NCBI GenBank assembly: GCA_902494855.1
Contig: CABUVC010000061.1
Span: forward strand, 1-8,842
Reading direction: 5' to 3'
Origin: an uncultured Collinsella sp.
GTDB lineage: Bacteria > Actinomycetota > Coriobacteriia > Coriobacteriales > Coriobacteriaceae
DNA length: 8,842 nt
The notes beneath the pieces are model-generated. The model had not been told where the DNA came from. It did no database searches and saw only the letters and a list, made by a program, of their open reading frames with translations. Shown in pieces: positions 1-6,297 of the stretch. Within the stretch, counting starts at the first letter, position 1, and each line of letters begins with the position of its first letter. Made by a program: the position numbers and the translations under genes.

Positions 1-20
1 CCCGCCGAGGAATCGGCAGG
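1..20 (-). terminator. Candidate terminator hairpin after rpsI, at window edge
   Basis: Positions 1-8 (CCCGCCGA) pair with 13-20 (TCGGCAGG) around a 4-nt loop. This gives an 8-bp stem that includes one G-U pair when read as minus-strand RNA. It lies about 40 nt past the rpsI stop, where the operon could end. Any T-run would fall outside the window, so termination is not proven. A smaller stem lies directly after the stop codon (TATCTC at 37-42 with GAGATA at 48-53), but no T-run follows it on the minus strand. Confidence 0.35.
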
Positions 21-58
21 CCCCGCTTGTACATTGTATCTCGAAAGGAGATAAAACC

Positions 59-454
<396 letters not shown>

Positions 455-456
455 CT

Positions 457-900
457 TTAAGCCTCCAGCTCAATCTTCGTGGGGTTCTGGGCAGCGTGCG
501 GATGCTCGGCACCAGCGTAGACCTTAAGCTTGGTCATCTGGGCACGGCCAAGGGTGGTCTTGGGCAGCATACCGCGAACGGCGCGCTCGATGACCTTCTC
601 CGGGTGCTTCTCCATAGCCTGGCGGAAGCTCTCAGCCTTGAGGCCGCCGTTGTAGCCGCTGTGGCGATAATAGGTCTTCGTGTCGGCCTTGTTACCGGTA
701 AGCTGGACCTTATCGGCGTTGATGACGACAACGAAGTCGCCGCAGTCGCTGTTGGGCGTGAACTGAGGCTTGTTCTTACCGCGCAGGATCATTGCGATCT
801 GGGTGGCAAGACGGCCCAGGACAGCACCATCGGCGTCGACGAGAACCCAGTTGCGCTGGACCTCGCCCTGCTTGGCGTAGTGAGTCGATTTCGAAATCAC
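457..900 (-). CDS. rplM: 50S ribosomal protein L13 (uL13)
   Basis: Protein L13 of the large subunit, an early assembly protein that binds 23S rRNA. At 147 aa the length is typical. Family signatures include NWVLVDADGAVLGRLAT near the N-terminus, GDFVVVINADKVQLTGNK with YYRHSGYNGGLK in the middle, and RGMLPKTTLGRAQMTKLKVYAG towards the C-terminus. The start codon is GTG (900-898). It is preceded by a strong GGAGGAG at a spacing of about 5 nt, which decides the start. It is the first gene of the rplM-rpsI operon, with a promoter at 967-994 and a leader of about 60 nt containing a hairpin. GTG initiation and the structured leader could both tune expression; that is inference. Confidence 0.98.
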   Translation of the reverse strand: MISKSTHYAKQGEVQRNWVLVDADGAVLGRLATQIAMILRGKNKPQFTPNSDCGDFVVVINADKVQLTGNKADTKTYYRHSGYNGGLKAESFRQAMEKHPEKVIERAVRGMLPKTTLGRAQMTKLKVYAGAEHPHAAQNPTKIELEA

Positions 901-928
901 TTAGACTCCTCCATGTACAGTACGTGTT

Positions 929-960
929 GTTACAGAGATTCACGGGGCTCTGCAAGTAAC
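929..960 (-). promoter_or_regulatory. Hairpin in the rplM 5' leader
   Basis: On the minus strand, GTTA (960-957) pairs with TAAC (932-929) and CAGAG (952-948) pairs with CTCTG (937-933). The CTTG between them on the 5' arm is unpaired, giving a two-part stem with a 10-nt loop. It would sit at the very 5' end of the transcript, about 20 nt before the rplM Shine-Dalgarno. Known L13 leader RNAs in Bacillus-type Firmicutes autoregulate this operon. Whether this is a functional equivalent cannot be told from one sequence, and I do not see the Firmicute consensus itself. Confidence 0.4.
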
Positions 961-966
961 CCGTCC

Positions 967-994
967 ATATTACCCCGCTCGCCGTACGAGTCAA
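967..994 (-). promoter_or_regulatory. Promoter of the rplM-rpsI operon
   Basis: Read on the minus strand, a -35 box TTGACT (994-989) and a -10 box TAATAT (972-967) are separated by 16 bp. The -35 matches 5 of 6 consensus bases and the -10 matches 4 of 6. Transcription would start near 960, giving a leader of about 60 nt before the rplM GTG. A strong housekeeping promoter is expected for a ribosomal protein operon. Confidence 0.7.
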
Positions 995-1057
995 CAGGTA
1001 TTTTGGCTCCGACCAGAGTTTCTGCACATGTCATCCACGAGCCGTGACGTTGCAGCG

Positions 1058-1936
1058 CTAGCGCTCAACAAACTCCTGGATCTCCGCGAGCAAACGCTTT
1101 GCCTCCTGGCGACCCTGAATATACAGATCGAGCAGCTTTACTGGATCATGCTCGACATGGCCGACCTCGACCGGCTTTTGCGGAGCGACGACCAACGCGC
1201 GGCCATCGCGCTCATACTTCCACAGGTGCATGCGCTGGAGGTTATAGCGGTCGTGGCGCGTCTCGATAGCCTCGAGCAGATAGGGGTAGTCAGCATAACG
1301 GGCGCGCGCCGCCGGCAAAAACTCGTAGGGCTTTTTCTCATACGAGCGGTCCTGGGTGACGATGACGACCGCACGGTCGAAGCCCGCCTCCTCGAGCACA
1401 TGCTCGATAGGAACCGAATCGGCCACGCCGCCGTCGACGTATTTGTGCCCGTCAATCTCGACCGGCGGCGTCACCAGCGGCAGCGACGTCGAGGCGCGCA
1501 CGGCGTCGAGGTCGAGCACGGCGCTTTTGACCGGCAGGTAGGCAGCGGTTCCAAACAGCATGTCCGTCGCGACGGCGTACATCTCGATAGGGCTGGCGTC
1601 GAACGTCTCGTTATCAAAAGGATCCAGGCGGTCCTGGACGTCGTTGAAGATAAAGTCGTAACCCACGATGGAACCCGTGGACGCAAACGACGCGGCGCCC
1701 ATGTAGCGGCTGTCGTTGCAGAAGGTCAAATTGACTCGGTTGGTGCGGCCGATCTGGTGCGACTTGTAGTTGACGCCGTTGAGCGCACCGGCCGAGACGC
1801 CGTACACCGCCGGAATTTCGACACCGGCCTCCATGAGAACGTCGAGCACGCCGGCGGTAAACTGCCCACGAAAACTGCCGCCCTCCAAGACGAGCGCGAC
1901 CTTGCCGGCGTTCTTTGCCTTATCTTCTGCAGTCAT
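1058..1936 (-). CDS. Patatin-like phospholipase family protein
   Basis: Predicted serine acyl hydrolase of the patatin-like family, acting on lipids or other acyl esters; the substrate is unknown. In 292 aa it shows the full catalytic set. The glycine-rich oxyanion segment LEGGSFRG (residues 17-24) is followed by the nucleophile elbow GVSAG (46-50, Ser48). The dyad aspartate lies in YVDGGVADSVP (Asp168). The oxyanion loop reads EGGSFRG rather than the common GGGxRG, as in many bacterial members. No signal peptide or membrane segment is visible, so it is probably cytosolic or peripherally bound. The ATG at 1936 follows AGGAGGT with 4-5 nt spacing, which supports this start. It is a single gene: rplM has its own promoter downstream, and a long repeat-bearing non-coding region lies upstream. 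The C-terminal part after about residue 200 is helical and charged, with no domain I recognise. Confidence 0.9.
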   Translation of the reverse strand: MTAEDKAKNAGKVALVLEGGSFRGQFTAGVLDVLMEAGVEIPAVYGVSAGALNGVNYKSHQIGRTNRVNLTFCNDSRYMGAASFASTGSIVGYDFIFNDVQDRLDPFDNETFDASPIEMYAVATDMLFGTAAYLPVKSAVLDLDAVRASTSLPLVTPPVEIDGHKYVDGGVADSVPIEHVLEEAGFDRAVVIVTQDRSYEKKPYEFLPAARARYADYPYLLEAIETRHDRYNLQRMHLWKYERDGRALVVAPQKPVEVGHVEHDPVKLLDLYIQGRQEAKRLLAEIQEFVER

Positions 1937-2025
1937 ATTGACCTCCTGCGATTGCGTTTTGACTTTCTTCTACCCAGTTTTGGGATGGAGGGCGCATGGG
2001 TTTTGGAGTTGAGGGGGCGGCTGGC

Positions 2026-2250
2026 GGAAAGCACGTCCCGTTCTGAGGGGCGATTCCGGGATGCGCTTTCCACCTGGGTTGCCATGGGGAAAGCATGTCC
2101 CACTCTACGGCTCGATTCCGGGTCGCAGCTTCCACTTGAGGCGTCATCCGGAAAATGTATCCCATTCCGAGCTTAGATTCCGGGATGCGGTTTCCGCCTG
2201 GGCAGTCATTGGGAAAACGCGTCCCACTCTGCGTCACTGAGGCGTTTTCT
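2026..2250. repeat. Tandem array of hairpin units, 62-bp period (about 3.6 copies)
   Basis: Four degenerate units begin at 2026, 2088, 2150 and 2212, spaced exactly 62 bp. Each starts with GGAAA, then a segment ending in TCCC, and the first three close with GATTCCGGG and a CTTCC or TTTCC end 46 bp after the start. Unit 1 folds into a 15-bp stem: GGAAAGCACGTCCCG (2026-2040) against CGGGATGCGCTTTCC (2057-2071), with one mismatch and one G-T pair. Unit 3 pairs similarly (2150-2163 with 2182-2195) despite different bases. Unit 2 pairs less well. Unit 4 uses GAAAACGC (2213-2220) with GCGTTTTC (2242-2249). The 62-bp period is not a multiple of three and the units are intergenic, so coding is unlikely. 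The array resembles REP/BIME-type palindromic repeats in style. Confidence 0.8.
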
Positions 2251-2293
2251 TTACGCCCGCGCCCTGCATAGAGTTCGATTCTCCGCGGTACGG
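2242..2293. repeat. 52-bp direct repeat, copy 1, with inverted tmRNA T-arm match
   Basis: This copy matches 2442-2493 at 49 of 52 positions (differences at 2248, 2252 and 2269) and sits exactly 200 bp before it. Positions 2271-2287, GAGTTCGATTCTCCGCG, are identical to the T-arm and acceptor part of the adjacent tmRNA (2570-2554, minus strand), but lie on the opposite strand. The first bases of the repeat also serve as the closing arm of the last hairpin in the 62-bp array. Confidence 0.75.
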
Positions 2294-2441
2294 GGGATCC
2301 GTTGATGCTGGGCGAGGCCAGCTGAAATTCGATAAACATCGCATCTATATTGGGCTGAAGCTTTGCGCGAAGAATCCGCGTATTTGCTGCACCGGCTTCG
2401 GCCGGCTGCCGCCGCCCTCGCCCGCGGGCTACAAACGCTTC

Positions 2442-2493
2442 GCGTTTGCTTAACGCCCGCGCCCTGCACAGAGTTCGATTCTCCGCGGTACGG
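2442..2493. repeat. 52-bp direct repeat, copy 2, with inverted tmRNA T-arm match
   Basis: Second copy of the repeat at 2242-2293, ending about 10 bp from the ssrA terminator. The 17-nt tmRNA T-arm segment is at 2471-2487, again on the strand opposite to ssrA. The left end can form GCGTT-TGCTT-AACGC. The T-arm stem would be CAGAG/CTCCG, which has a mismatch absent from the true tmRNA. It therefore looks like a decayed copy and not a working tRNA-like end. Confidence 0.75.
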
Positions 2494-2502
2494 ACTAGAA
2501 AT

Positions 2503-2533
2503 AAAAAGACAGGTAGATACGAATATCTACCTG
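2503..2533 (-). terminator. Rho-independent terminator of ssrA
   Basis: On the minus strand, CAGGTAGATA (2533-2524) pairs perfectly with TATCTACCTG (2519-2510) around a TTCG tetraloop. A TC and then five Ts (2507-2503) follow. It begins 11 nt beyond the tmRNA CCA end. This is a textbook intrinsic terminator with a stable UUCG loop. Confidence 0.9.
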
Positions 2534-2544
2534 CCTGTTACTTA

Positions 2545-2908
2545 TGGTGGAGGCGCGGAGAATCGAACTCCGGTCCACGAAAGCCCCCTGATTGGCATCT
2601 CCAAGCTCAGTCGCTGGTTTAGTCTCGGACGCCTTGCGCGCAGCGACACGCTCGCGACGTCCTAACCGGTTCGGTCTTAGCCCGCGCCATACCGATTACG
2701 TGCGCAGGAGCATTCCCCTAAGATGACGTCGCGCCGGTGTCGGGGAAATCACCGGGTTGACGCGCCGCCATAAATTAAGCAGCGAGAGCCATAGGCTCAA
2801 AAGAAGAGTTGTTGTCAATTCAATTTGACGGTACCCCTGTTTAACGAGGCGAGGAGACCTCGGCTTGCTTCCTCTCTCAGAGCTATCGTGTCGAAACCAG
2901 TCGCCCCC
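2545..2908 (-). ncRNA. ssrA: Transfer-messenger RNA (tmRNA)
   Basis: The RNA of trans-translation. With SmpB it enters stalled ribosomes as an alanyl-tRNA mimic, supplies a short reading frame, and marks the incomplete protein for degradation. Both ends of the tRNA-like domain are visible. The 5' end GGGGGCGA (2908-2901) pairs with CGCCTCC ahead of the encoded ACCA (ending at 2545), with one G-U pair. The T-arm CGGAG-TTCGATT-CTCCG forms a perfect 5-bp stem. The 5' TGGTTTCGACACG segment is the conserved D-loop-like region. The total of 364 nt is normal for a one-piece bacterial tmRNA. A terminator follows directly. A -10-like TACCAT at 2933-2928 lies at a plausible distance upstream, but its -35 is weak. 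Confidence 0.95.
2775..2816 (-). other. tmRNA tag reading frame (degradation tag)
   Basis: Starting at the likely resume codon GAC (2816-2814), the frame reads DNNSSFEPMALAA and ends with TAA (2777-2775). With the alanine carried by tmRNA itself, the tag would be A-DNNSSFEPMALAA. The ALAA end is the usual ClpXP/ClpAP-type degradation signal. A TGA two codons before GAC in the same frame limits how far upstream the resume point can be. An adenine at -4 from GAC fits known resume contexts. Confidence 0.85.
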
Positions 2909-3085
2909 GAATGTCGGGAAAGTCTGGATGGTATCGGGCCTGCAAACACCCGATAACCGTCGACTTTTCAAGGAACATACGGGGCGAGCCCCGCTTGTGG
3001 AGTGTTATCTTACCACGTTCTGAAAGCGGACAGCTGTTCTATGCACGAGCTGTGAAGACCCCAATGTGCGCCGCACTTCGCACTT

Positions 3086-3113
3086 TTGTTACCGATCGCG
3101 TCACGTATATTTT
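3086..3113 (+). promoter_or_regulatory. Candidate promoter of the 144-aa protein gene
   Basis: TTGTTA (3086-3091) and TATTTT (3108-3113) are 16 bp apart, about 35 bp before the start codon of the only plus-strand gene here. An overlapping TATATT (3106-3111) is an alternative -10 with short spacing. The rest of the gap between ssrA and this gene (2909-3085) holds the ssrA promoter on the other strand and two small hairpins, ATCGGG/CCCGAT near 2933-2954 and GGGGC-GA-GCCCC near 2981-2992. Confidence 0.4.
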
Positions 3114-3147
3114 CGCCAAGCAAAATTGACCCGTCGAAAGGACCGTT

Positions 3148-3582
3148 ATGGATACCAAGCAGCAACTCGTCGATGCCCTCGCAGGCCTGGGCTCAACCAT
3201 TACCGAAGCTATGGATGTCATCGAGGGCTTTGTCCCCTGCGGACATCCCGCCCTCACGGTATCGAACGCACTCGTCGCGCTGGACGTTGACGATGATGCA
3301 GCTCTCGCCCAGCAGCTTGAGACCGTCGAGGGCTTTATCGACCACGTGAGTGAGAACCGCGGCGTGGCCGCCTACCACGGTATCGAGGTCGAGCTCGCGG
3401 GTCCCAAGGTCGATCTGTTCGCAGCAATCCGCGAGGTAGGCGCCCTTATGCAGACCGCAGGCGTCAAGAACACCCAGGTCAACGAGTGGGTCTACCGCAG
3501 TCTGGCAGCACTCGACAGCTCCGACGAAAAGGCAGCCGAGCAGCTCGCAGAAAGTCCCGCCATCAAGGCCGAGCTTTTGTAA
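3148..3582 (+). CDS. Hypothetical protein, 144 aa, acidic and helical
   Basis: I do not recognise this protein. The ATG at 3148 is preceded by GAAAGGA (3136-3142) with 5-nt spacing, codon use matches the neighbours, and the frame ends in TAA followed by a strong hairpin, so it is very likely a real gene. It is soluble, with no signal peptide or membrane segment. It is acidic (for example LDVDDDAA near 45-52) and mostly amphipathic helix in pattern, with only one cysteine (Cys31 in FVPCGHPAL). Two short segments look alike: VIEGFVP (24-30) and VEGFIDH (60-66). This may hint at two related helical halves, but the similarity is weak. It is flanked by ssrA (divergent) and the PIN gene (convergent), so context gives no clue to function. 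It is probably transcribed alone. Confidence 0.8.
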   Translation: MDTKQQLVDALAGLGSTITEAMDVIEGFVPCGHPALTVSNALVALDVDDDAALAQQLETVEGFIDHVSENRGVAAYHGIEVELAGPKVDLFAAIREVGALMQTAGVKNTQVNEWVYRSLAALDSSDEKAAEQLAESPAIKAELL

Positions 3583-3591
3583 ATAGCAGAC

Positions 3592-3628
3592 GCGGGCCCC
3601 TTGGCGCATCGTCGTCCAAGAGGCCCGC
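3592..3628. terminator. Hairpin between convergent genes, probably bidirectional terminator
   Basis: GCGGGCCCCTTGG (3592-3604) pairs with CCAAGAGGCCCGC (3616-3628), 13 bp with one mismatch, around an 11-nt loop. It lies 10 nt after the 144-aa gene and 12 nt after the end of the convergent PIN gene. T-runs are poor on both sides, so termination strength is uncertain, but stem and placement fit a shared terminator. Confidence 0.6.
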
Positions 3629-3640
3629 AAACAGTTCGCG

Positions 3641-4135
3641 TCAACCGATTGCCGCGCCGCCGCATTCGGCCAAGGCAAGAATCGGCATCATTTGACGAGG
3701 TGTCTTTGCTGCAAGATCGGCATGTTCGAGCAGTTTTCGATCGTTGGTCACCAAGTAATCGACCTGGGCGCGTTTGCATGCGGCGAGTACCAAGTTGTCC
3801 TCGTAATCGCGATGGAGCGCTAAGTATTTGTCGGCCAGCCAAAGGTCCGACGCATCTGCACCCACGGCCGTGGCGTTTTCGGTCATGTTCCGAACAAACG
3901 CCAGCGCCGCATCGCCAATCGCGCGGGCAGAAGCCTCGCCGAGCGCTCCCCCGCTGGCAAGAACGCTGCGCTTCAGTTCGTGCTGTACAACATACAGTAC
4001 GTCCTTGGCGATATGCACCGGAAAGAACAGCAATGCCCCCGCCTCCGTCGCCTGCCCAATAAACGCACGCGCGGCAAGCGACTCGGCATGGTCGACGCAA
4101 AACGAATCAACCCATACGTTGGCATCCAAATGCAA
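3641..4135 (-). CDS. PIN-domain protein (predicted ribonuclease)
   Basis: PIN domains are metal-dependent RNases, often toxins of type II toxin-antitoxin pairs. From the TTG at 4135 the product is 164 aa. The acidic active-site pattern is visible: Asp4 in HLDANVWVD, Asp45 in AKDVLY, Asp113 in YEDNLVLAAC, and Asp132 in LVTND, the usual C-terminal motif. The same frame extends to a GTG at 4198, but those extra 21 codons translate the terminator hairpin of the upstream ATPase gene into an Arg/Pro-rich string unlike a PIN start. Neither start has a good ribosome binding site (only AGG before TTG). No antitoxin gene is next to it: the ATPase gene lies upstream, and an unrelated convergent gene lies downstream. 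It could be an orphan toxin or a housekeeping PIN protein. The fold is confident; the start and the role are not. Confidence 0.8.
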   Translation of the reverse strand: MHLDANVWVDSFCVDHAESLAARAFIGQATEAGALLFFPVHIAKDVLYVVQHELKRSVLASGGALGEASARAIGDAALAFVRNMTENATAVGADASDLWLADKYLALHRDYEDNLVLAACKRAQVDYLVTNDRKLLEHADLAAKTPRQMMPILALAECGGAAIG

Positions 4136-4177
4136 AAGACCTGCGCCCGGACGACACCGATGCCGTCTGGGCGCAGG
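4132..4177 (-). terminator. Terminator of the PacL-like/ATPase operon
   Basis: On the minus strand, CCTGCGCCCAGACG (4177-4164) pairs with CGTCCGGGCGCAGG (4153-4140), a 14-bp stem with one G-U pair around a 10-nt loop. TCTTTTGC follows (4139-4132). It starts 26 nt past the ATPase stop codon, the usual position for an intrinsic terminator. The T-run overlaps the likely TTG start of the PIN-domain gene. Confidence 0.75.
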
Positions 4178-4203
4178 CCAGATAACGTGGGCGAACACGT
4201 CTG

Positions 4204-6279
4204 CTAACGCAGATAAGCCTTCGCGTTGCCCAGGCTGTAGGCAATCGTCGAGCCGTTGTGCAGCAGCGACGACGCTTGCGGGGTAATCGCGCCGGTAATG
4301 CCCAGCGCCAGGAGCGCTGAGTTGGTGAGCATCACCTTAGAGTAGGAGCTCGTCAGACGATCAACGAGGCCCTGACTCATGCGGCGCAGGCGCACGATCG
4401 CGGCAAGATCCGTATCGGTCAGGATGATGTCGGCAACCTCCTTGGCGATGTCGCTTCCGCCACCCATCGCCAAGCCCACGTCGGCCAAACCGAGCGCCGG
4501 CGAATCGTTGACACCGTCGCCCACCATGGCAACGTGGCGCCCCTCGCCCTTAATGCGCTCCACATACGCGTACTTGTCCTCGGGCAGCAGCTCGGCCTTA
4601 AACTCGTCGACCCCCGCCTCGCGAGCAATGCGCTCGGCCGTGCGCTCCGAGTCGCCCGTGAGCATAACGACATGCTTAACGCCCAACGCGTGCAGGTCGG
4701 CGATGGCCTCACGGACCCCGGCCTTGAGCGGATCCTCGATGCCGAGCACGCCGACGACCTTTCCATCGACCGCCAGATACAGCGGCGACAGGCCCTGCAT
4801 CTGGGACTCAATGCGCTCCTTAATGTCGGAATCGAGCTGCGCGCTCTCGTCCTCAAACACAAAGTGTGCCGAGCCGATAATCGCGCGACGCCCTTCGATG
4901 GACGAAGCAATACCATGCGCCACGATGTACTCGACCGCAGCATGGCGCTCGCGGTGCTCGAGCCCGCGCTCGCGGGCGGCGTTGACCACGGCACGCGCCA
5001 CCGGATGCGGGAAATGCTCCTCCAGGCAGGCAGAAAGGCGCAGGACCTCGTCCTCGCTCCAGCCGTCGGTCGTCAGCACGCAAGCCAGGCGCGGCTGCGC
5101 CTCGGTGAGCGTGCCAGTCTTATCAAACACAATGGTGTCGGCCTTGGCAAACGACTCAAAGTATTTTGCGCCCTTGACCATGACGCCCATCTTGGCAGCA
5201 TCGCTCATAGCGGTCATGACGGCGACGGAACCCGTGAGCTTGAGTGCGCACGAGTAGTCGACCATCAGCGCCGCCGAGGTCTTGATAAGGCTGCGCGTGG
5301 TGAGCGCAACCAGGCCCGCGAGCAGGAAGTTCCACGGGACGATCTTGTTGGCGAGGTCCTCCATATGCGACTGGCCCTCGGATTTGAGCGAGTCGGCCGT
5401 CTGCACGAGCGAGACGATCGAGCGCAGTTTGGTCTGCGCCGTGTTGGCGCGCACGCGCACCAAGATGCTGCCGTCTTCCACGACGGTACCGGCGAACACG
5501 TCGTCGCCCACGCTGCGCTCAACGGCCAGCGGCTCGCCGGTCAGGGTCGCCTGGTTGACCATAGCGCTCCCCTGCTCGACAACACCGTCGATGCAAATGG
5601 ACATGCCAGTGCGCACGGCGACCAGATCGCCGGGCTCAAGCTCGGTGGCGGCAACGCTCACCTCGGTGTCGCCGACCACTTTTTGTGCCTTATCAGGCAC
5701 GTCGAGCAGCGAGTTGATGAGCTCGTTTTCGCTCATGGCGCGTGTGTAGTCCTCGAGCAATTCGCCCACATTGAGCAGAAACATCGTCTGGCCCGCGGTA
5801 TCGACATCACGTTTGACAAACGAGATACCGATGGCCGAAGCGTCGAGCACGGGAACGGTCAGGCGCGGCTGCGCCAGCTCATGAAGGGCAGCGCGCAAAA
5901 ATGCCATGTAACCGGCCACGACAAACACCGCACGCAGAGGCGTCGGCAAGAACCAGCGGCGCGCGTAGTGGGCGCCGACGAGTGTCGCCAGGTCCATAAC
6001 GAGTTTGTGCTTGCGCGGCTCAAGCTGCATCACATAGCCCGACTTGGCATCAGCGATAGCTTGAGCATCGAGTGCGCCCAAGGCGTCGAGCACGCTCGCG
6101 CGACGTGGCTCGTCGTATTCGAGCGCCATCTGGCCAATACGGCCATAGACGCGCACCTTGTGCACGCCGTCGATATCGCCGCTGAGCTTAAGAAGTGCAT
6201 CGAGATCGCTCTCTGGCACAGGACCCGCCAATTGAAGACGGGTCCTGCCGGGGATCTCGCTGATAATCGAGAATCTCAT
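4204..6279 (-). CDS. CtpC-like heavy-metal P1B-type ATPase with YSC metal motif
   Basis: Integral membrane pump of 691 aa that uses ATP to move metal ions, probably outward. Order of parts: an HMA-like domain without CxxC (about 1-60, IPGRTRLQL), N-terminal membrane helices (about 90-175), and an actuator loop with TGEP (247-250). Then come core helices with DYSCALKLTG (341-350), phosphorylation motif DKTGTLT (Asp386), N-domain HP site (His425-Pro426), TGD (541-543), GDGVND (587-592) and two last helices ending LLHNGSTIAYSLGN. In known P1B pumps the core motif is CPC, SPC or CPH followed by ALGLATP. Here the first Cys and the Pro are Tyr and Ser, only Cys344 remains, and Lys347 replaces Gly. 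The N-terminal half, with FLRAALHEL and FLLNVGELLEDYT, resembles mycobacterial CtpC, a Zn/Mn exporter. The start ATG (6279) lies 18 nt after the small upstream gene, with only a weak AGG before it, suggesting coupling. The metal is unknown. Confidence 0.92.
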   Translation of the reverse strand: MRFSIISEIPGRTRLQLAGPVPESDLDALLKLSGDIDGVHKVRVYGRIGQMALEYDEPRRASVLDALGALDAQAIADAKSGYVMQLEPRKHKLVMDLATLVGAHYARRWFLPTPLRAVFVVAGYMAFLRAALHELAQPRLTVPVLDASAIGISFVKRDVDTAGQTMFLLNVGELLEDYTRAMSENELINSLLDVPDKAQKVVGDTEVSVAATELEPGDLVAVRTGMSICIDGVVEQGSAMVNQATLTGEPLAVERSVGDDVFAGTVVEDGSILVRVRANTAQTKLRSIVSLVQTADSLKSEGQSHMEDLANKIVPWNFLLAGLVALTTRSLIKTSAALMVDYSCALKLTGSVAVMTAMSDAAKMGVMVKGAKYFESFAKADTIVFDKTGTLTEAQPRLACVLTTDGWSEDEVLRLSACLEEHFPHPVARAVVNAARERGLEHRERHAAVEYIVAHGIASSIEGRRAIIGSAHFVFEDESAQLDSDIKERIESQMQGLSPLYLAVDGKVVGVLGIEDPLKAGVREAIADLHALGVKHVVMLTGDSERTAERIAREAGVDEFKAELLPEDKYAYVERIKGEGRHVAMVGDGVNDSPALGLADVGLAMGGGSDIAKEVADIILTDTDLAAIVRLRRMSQGLVDRLTSSYSKVMLTNSALLALGITGAITPQASSLLHNGSTIAYSLGNAKAYLR

Positions 6280-6297
6280 AGTTTGTGCCTGGGAGCG

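Larger units (their letters stand above)
1937..2502. other. Long non-coding intergenic region rich in repeats
   Basis: About 565 bp with no convincing gene between the patatin-like gene and the ssrA terminator. It contains the 62-bp hairpin array (2026-2250) and two 52-bp direct repeats (2242-2293 and 2442-2493). Between and beside these repeats are small GC-rich palindromes: CCGGC-TTCG-GCCGG near 2392-2405 and CAAACGC-TTC-GCGTTTG near 2432-2448. The promoter of the patatin-like gene must lie in the left part, about 1945-2020, but no clear -35/-10 pair is visible. Open frames here are interrupted or run through the repeats out of phase and lack ribosome binding sites. Confidence 0.7.

Noticed and set aside
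1028..2176. 382-codon open frame on the plus strand opposite the patatin-like gene
   Set aside because: Antisense shadow. It also runs into the non-coding hairpin array, and has no convincing start signal.
2026..2250. CRISPR array
   Set aside because: The whole unit including the spacing is similar between copies, the units are self-complementary across 46 bp, and there are no unique spacers or cas genes.
1920..2339. 139-codon minus-strand frame across the 62-bp repeats
   Set aside because: The repeat period is not divisible by three, so the units are read in different frames. There is no ribosome binding site, and the frame overlaps the patatin-like gene start.
2471..2487. tRNA gene or tRNA fragment on the plus strand
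   Set aside because: Only a T-arm-like segment is present, its stem has a mismatch, and no cloverleaf or acceptor partner can be found upstream.
2696..2971. 91-codon minus-strand frame
   Set aside because: It lies almost entirely inside the tmRNA gene and includes the tag frame; it is not a separate protein.
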